Source of the DNA: Lineus longissimus
Taxonomy: Eukaryota > Nemertea > Pilidiophora > Heteronemertea > Lineidae
Direction: 5' to 3'
NCBI RefSeq assembly: GCF_910592395.1
Contig: NC_088312.1
Span: forward strand, 20,157,292 to 20,221,291
Length of the DNA stretch: 64,000 bases
A program made the position numbers and the translations under genes. Positions within the stretch are counted from its first letter, which is position 1. Every line of letters starts with the position of its first letter. The notes under the pieces were generated by a model, which was given only the letters and a program-made list of their open reading frames with translations, searched no databases and was not told the DNA's origin. Below, in pieces: positions 59,153-64,000 of this stretch.

Positions 59153-59255
59153 CAGTAGAACCCTCTATAAAGGACACCCTTAATTTGGACTGACGATTGC
59201 TGTCCTTATTAGGGAAGTGTCCGGATTACAGAGGTCTAATTGAATAGAAACAACC
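59153..59255. mobile_element. Family P MITE, left-end fragment
   Basis: Starts CAGTAGAACCCTCTATAAAG after TA, with the internal gtccttattagggaagtgtc and the 'ttgaatagaaacaacc' motif shared with other copies. The right end is lost. Confidence 0.65.
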
Positions 59256-59972
59256 CATTAGCACCCAACGTTGGTGGGGCGAATGCAGGGAGGTGGGGGG
59301 GGGGGGGTCTTGATGGATTTGTGGCCATGACCGGGGGCCATGAATTATTGGATTGAAGCAAAGTATTCTTAGCCGTACCGCGGGATCATTATACAGTAGA
59401 CAGGTGTTCTCGGTAAGTGCTGAAGCAGCGCGATCATAGCGATGATAGATCATGACAGTGCAACCTCTTTGTCCTCAATCGATTTGACCTGTCCTCCAGA
59501 CGATCGGCGCTTTTATTTGTCGTCACATGGCCACACTAGAATCTAGTGGAACGGACGCAAGCCCTATCGAATAATTTCTTTTTTAAATCACATACCAATA
59601 AGTGGTGTGAAAAAACCCCACAAGAGGGTCACTATTATTCATAAAGTGAGGTTGTGCATTCAGGACTAATGTCGCAGGCGACATGGAATAAGGATCGGGG
59701 ATCTATAGGTCTGAGGATATCATATTTTGAGGAGTCTGCCTGCGCGCATCCTGAACGTCAGGCTAACACTCGGCACTAACGAACGTGTGCGAGGGGAGGA
59801 TACGACTAGTTTTCGAGGATGCCCCACGAGCGGCAAATTCTTTCAGGAATGCCTATACATATTCAGTATTGAAGAACAATACATATTTGCGGTTTATCAT
59901 AAAAAATCAACTGTTTTGTTAGTTTTCACTTTTTTCCTTGTCTCGGTTTCGTTTGATTATCATCTGTTTCCG

Positions 59973-62900
59973 ATGGATATGATACACCTCTTATTACTTC
60001 TGGTGAGTCTGATGGACGCTGCCCAAGTCAAGGAGTTGTCACTCATGGTCTTCATACCGCAGACGACTGGGAATTTCAAGTACCCTTTCGGAGCAGAGAT
60101 GTCCGGCGGGGCAGGTAAGGAGAAACCCAAATGCGCATTATTGCTGGCCTCCTTCTTATGCGTGTTATGCCCGCGATGATTCGGCGGTTTGGGCCAGTGT
60201 GGAGTTTTCGCAATGTCCCCGCAACGCCATCCTCGAAGAAAGAAAGTTCTTGATCTTAAATGAAGCTTTTGACAATCGCTTTCAACCAAGGCAAATTTGC
60301 AGCCCGTAGAGGTTTTTAGAAACTCAAAAACCTTCCTTCAGAGATTTGTCATTTCGCTGTGTGTTGGCCGAAAAAAAGCTTTTTTCAATACGCCAGAAAG
60401 CTTGATTCTATATGATTATAGAGTTAGCTATCATACGTTAATTCTTAATTCTCTTCAATTTATTACTTCTATTAAGTAAACCTCTCAAGTGTTATTTTAG
60501 TTGTTAGTTTGTTAAAGGATATTTTTTGCAGAAAAGTTTGTCGACGCCTTGTCTCCAATGCTGTTGTCTTTGTGAGAGACGCCGCATAACTGACCACATT
60601 TTCACGTACGTGAGAAAAAGTACCATCAATACGAGCCTACACTAAACCAATGGCACCAAAATAAAATAAAAATAATAATAATAGTACTAGCGTTCCCAAA
60701 CAATGACGGGAAACGGCAGCTCTCCGAAACGTTACGCCGGCAGGGCCACTAAAGTTGAAATTTGTTATTTTGGCATCTTGATTTTGTTGAGGGATAACAG
60801 TCCTTTCGCGTCTGTTTTCAGTGTTAGTAGCCATAGATGATATAGAAAAGGAAGGACTACTGCCCAATCACATTTTGAAACCAGACTTTGTCAATTCAAG
60901 ATGCAACGCAGTGTACGGCTTTGGTGAGTCTTCTCTGATATAAGTATATAGCTCATTAAAGTGATATTTTCCCGCTTTTCGAAATCTTGGAAACCCTTAT
61001 TTTTGTGGGTTGTGACAAATTTGGCGAAAAAAAAATCCCGTCTTGCAGAGATCCTTGGTATCTGTCCGGATCCCCAGATTGCTCTTTAGAGAGGTAGGAG
61101 TTGAGCGCCCGGCAAAACTAGCGATTTTCGTCGCCTGTGACCTGCCACCATGATTAATCCCATGTTTCCATCTTTTTAAAGGGAATGCGCATCTTGCCTT
61201 CGCCAACTCCACGTATGACGTCATCATTGGTCCAGCGTGCTCAAGCGTTTGTCGAATGGTCGCACGTCTGGCTGCATTCGTGAACATCCCATGCTTCGCC
61301 GGCGTCTGCCAGGATAGCGAAATGTTGAACAAGAAGGAATTTACAGTAAGTTGTGAATCATACTCTAGTTTCACCGATGTAAAATCAGTTCATTAAGGGG
61401 CAATTCAAAAAAGTCTAACCCTAAAGGGAGACGATAGCCAGGAGACAAGCATATGTCAGATGAGTTACACTAAGCCGCCGATACGGTCTCGCCTATCTAT
61501 GCCATTGTGTACATACTGTGTGCATAAAAAACATGAGCAGTCGTGGTTCTCTACTTTAGACGAGGCCCTTCACCTGGCAGCAAGAAGCCCTTCACCTCGC
61601 AGCTAAATGACTGGCCACTAACTAAGGCAACAAGATTGCCACGCCCATCCCCTTATTCACTAATGAAGCTGATACGAGTAGACTGATATGACTAATGGGC
61701 ATAAGTGAGCGCATTTCCCTGACATTATCTTCCTTCTCTCCTTTCCTTTGATGACCTCCCGGTGATTGTTGTGTCTATGAGCTTGTTCCTGATGTGTCAC
61801 CGATCAATTAACATTTCACCTTCGCGATGCCAAATCGAATAATGTTACGGGCAACAATACACTCGCCCGAATCTTATCTTTTTGCTCTCCGGGACTCTGC
61901 ATAAGCTCAATGCATAATATATGATAGTTTCGCAAAAACGCTCAGGAGATCCTAAGAGCCAATACGGCAGCGACTCCACGGCGAGGTCTGAGGCGGCGTG
62001 CATGGTGAAATCCAAAAGGTCAAGAAGCGGAGTGGATGCATCCATCTTTACCGCGAGAAAATTAATTTCCTCAGATAAATGAGATCCCTGAGGAATGCTG
62101 AGTCTGCTATCAAAATAAGAAATTACCTTGATTCAACAAGGGAATTCTTATTTGATTTCAGTCATGCAAACCTCCAGTTTAAAGGGGACTATATATAAGT
62201 AAGAACAGGGGGGTCAAATTCGTTATCGTCATCATGATTAGTACGTGTATGTCGCATTTGTTGTCCAATTCGGCGACAATCATTTACTCATCATTCAAGT
62301 TATGTGCGCGATAGGAAAGATCCCTGTCGGCGATATCTTGTAACTTGATTTAACTTTTCTTGATCCTGGCGCCTATTGTCTCCCTTAAGAAGCATATCAA
62401 AATTTCCATTACAATTCTATATTTTCAATTTACATTTTTTCAAGTTGGCACTGTTAAATACGAATAGTCCATTGTGATATATACTGTAAAAGAAAGAACA
62501 TTTTATGCAGAATTCCTTGCCCGTATTCGATGTTTTTTTTCTCACTTTCTACAGACCTTGGTTCGTTTCATGGGAACCTTCGAAAAAACAAGCTGTCGTA
62601 AAATTTCCATATATTTTTCAATTTCCATTTTTTCAAGTTGGCACTGTTAAATACTAATAGTCCATTGTGATAAATACTGTAAAAGAAAGATCATTTTAGA
62701 CAGAATTCCTTGCCCGTATTCGATGTTTTTTCTTTCACTTTCTACAGACCTTGGTTCGTTTCATGGGAACCTTCGAGAAAACTGGTTACGCTTTCTATAA
62801 GGTTCTTCAGCGGTTTAACTGGCACCGCGTCAGTATCATTTGGGAGAGCCACAATGACAAGGTCTGGTGGTACACCTTGAAGACCCTGGAGGACCTGCTG

Positions 62901-64000
62901 GTGGAGGGGAATAACTTCACCATCGCCACTAAGGTGCGACTTGGTCAGGGGGCGGAGATGTCGGTGGAGGATGCTGTCAGACATTGTGCTGGCGTCAGCA
63001 GAAGTAAGCAAGTTCTCTTCCTTGCCTGATTTGGATGGATAATTCACTTCAGTTTTCGCGAAATTTATATACATGTATTCTGAAAGTGATTGCTGCTACC
63101 TTATTCAAAGGGACGAGATATGTTCGTTTTTCAGGCAAAAATGGCTTCCACCAGCCTTCTCCCAGCAGGATCAAAAGAAAACTGCAATAAGCACTTCATC
63201 AACAACAGAATGTAATAAATGTTGGCCAGCTCAAATTGGCAATAAAGTTCAAAACGCCGCAAAACTCAAGCGGAAATCGTTATTAGAGATCCTTATCCTG
63301 CTTACTATTTCAGTCATCTTGTTGGCGGTCAGGGGCGAATCCCTCAGGAACATCGCCATAGCAGCGAACAAACAAGGCCTCATTAACGGCAGGTTCATCT
63401 TTCTTTCTGCTGGGTATTACGAGCAGCCGAGAGCTTACGGGAATTTTCATTGGAGAAGGGTAAGAGTAGGGAGTTTTCGCAAATCCCCCGCCAACGTGAA
63501 CGCCTGTCTCTTTGTTTGACCTCCTGGCCGAACACAGGCGTTCTCGTGGACGTTGCGGAGGCTTTGCGGAAACTTCCTAATACGTCCACGTGCACGCCTA
63601 TATAACGTTAGCGTTTCCGGGGATTTGCGAAAAATCCATAACATTAGAATCCAGGCACTGGTAAATCATTATTCCAAACGTAATCAGGTTCCGGCCTCCG
63701 TACCATTGGATTTGGTAGCACGCTGGTTCATCAGATTGAATATGCCGCCGGGTTATGGGCGACAATAGACTCGCCCGGCTCGATTGTAACAGATGAAATT
63801 GAGGGGTGAAAGAAGCCCAAGAAATACCTTTCACCCCTATGGAGTTTCCTGGACAAAGGATTCCGACGGGTCTACTCTGCTAAAACTATCACTGAATTTG
63901 ATTAACCAGTGTGGGCATCTCAAACTTGATATCTTTTCAGAATGACACGTCTGATGAGATTGCCAAGTCGGCCTACACGGCCTTCTTCTTCATCTATTAC
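59973..64000 (+). CDS. Receptor with ANF-receptor ligand-binding domain (NPR/guanylate-cyclase type), 3' end outside the window
   Basis: Exons 59973-60114, 60822-60923, 61182-61345, 62748-63003, 63314-63459 and 63941 to the window edge join in frame to about 290 aa. The first residues, MDMIHLLLLLVSLMDAAQ, are a signal peptide. Next come KELSLMVFIPQTTGNFKYPF, VLVAIDDIEKEGLLP, a cysteine pair in the conserved loop (YDVIIGPACSSVCRMVARLA), the motif IPCFAGVCQDSEMLN, the fold hinge (FNWHRVSIIWES) and SLRNIAIAANKQGL. This order matches the extracellular periplasmic-binding-like domain of natriuretic peptide receptors and related receptor guanylate cyclases. The transmembrane, kinase-homology and cyclase parts would lie beyond the window, so a short clearance-type receptor cannot be excluded. 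The start was chosen for the signal peptide; the frame is open upstream. Confidence 0.85.
61418..61500. mobile_element. Fragment of the TTAA MITE family
   Basis: taaagggagacgatagccag resembles the left end of the 1470 and 62183 copies, without a matching right end. It lies in receptor intron 3. Confidence 0.4.
62183..62384. mobile_element. MITE with TTAA target duplication (family T, copy 2)
   Basis: Left end AGGGGACTATATATAAG, right end GGCGCCTATTGTCTCCC, with TTAA at 62179-62182 and 62385-62388. It shares internal motifs with the copy at 1470-1683 (gaacag..gggtcaa, 'gtaactt..ctt', 'cctattg'). It lies in receptor intron 3. Confidence 0.7.
62400..62790 (+). repeat. 193-bp tandem duplication over the exon-4 splice acceptor
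   Basis: 62405-62597 and 62598-62790 are diverged copies that include an intron end, an acceptor (tttctacag at 62554 and 62747) and the first 30 bases of exon 4 (accttggttcgtttcatggg). Only the second copy continues into the full exon; the first runs into intron sequence and reaches a stop after about 30 codons, so it is a decoy acceptor with a truncated pseudo-exon. Confidence 0.9.

Larger units (their letters stand above)
57167..59972. other. ECT2L 3' region and upstream region of the receptor gene
   Basis: No additional gene seen. A full-length family P MITE lies at 57270-57419 and a fragment at 59153-59255. AATAAA at 58797-58802 is a possible end of the ECT2L transcript, giving a 1.6-kb 3' UTR. 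A G tract lies near 59297. Confidence 0.4.

Overview
This window is nuclear DNA from a non-vertebrate animal. The evidence is intron-rich genes with GT-AG splicing, animal-specific gene families (an MPP8-type chromodomain/ankyrin protein, an ECT2L-type F-box/RhoGEF, a natriuretic-peptide-receptor-like ectodomain, a dispanin), tRNA-derived SINEs, a BEL/Pao LTR retrotransposon and many terminal-inverted-repeat (TIR) elements. No bacterial-type operons or CRISPR arrays were seen. The style suggests a marine bilaterian (lophotrochozoan or invertebrate deuterostome), but I cannot name the species. Exon models were built by hand from reading-frame continuity across GT-AG junctions.

Layout. 1-2.5 kb: a complete three-exon ZNF593/Bud20-type zinc-finger gene (+) with one small transposon in an intron and another in its 3' UTR. 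2.7-3.5 kb: a 37-bp minisatellite. 3.66-4.52 kb: an unrecognised 285-aa open frame (-). 4.5-11.7 kb: gene-poor, with a 1.3-kb foldback element, a partial copy of it and a 26-bp minisatellite. 11.76-13.44 kb: a two-exon dispanin/CD225 gene (-) whose first coding exon is three codons. 14.97-20.16 kb: an eight-exon gene (+) for a secreted protein with two tandem copies of a cysteine-containing domain I cannot name. 21.87-24.65 kb: two head-to-tail copies of a 1.35-kb TIR-ended element; one carries an internal inversion.

25.0-41.03 kb: an MPP8-like gene (+, 14 coding exons, about 1,053 aa) with chromodomain, ankyrin repeats and the conserved C-terminal domain. Its sixth intron holds a complete 7.1-kb BEL/Pao retrotransposon in antisense orientation, with apparently identical LTRs, a 5-bp target duplication and one unbroken 1,900-codon gag-pol frame. 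43.89-57.17 kb: an ECT2L-like gene (+, 20 coding exons, about 1,144 aa). Its thirteenth intron holds a TIR element split by an insertion bounded by 468-bp direct repeats. 59.97 kb to the window end: the first six exons of a receptor with an ANF-receptor ligand-binding domain (+).

The genes do not form an obvious pathway. Two themes stand out. First, a gene related to vertebrate HUSH-complex MPP8, which represses retroelements, itself carries an intact young retroelement in an intron. Second, short tandem duplications lie across or beside exon-intron boundaries four times: a 45-bp array of splice acceptors at MPP8 exon 6, a duplicated donor at ECT2L exon 1, a decayed part-copy of ECT2L exon 17, and a duplicated acceptor at receptor exon 4.
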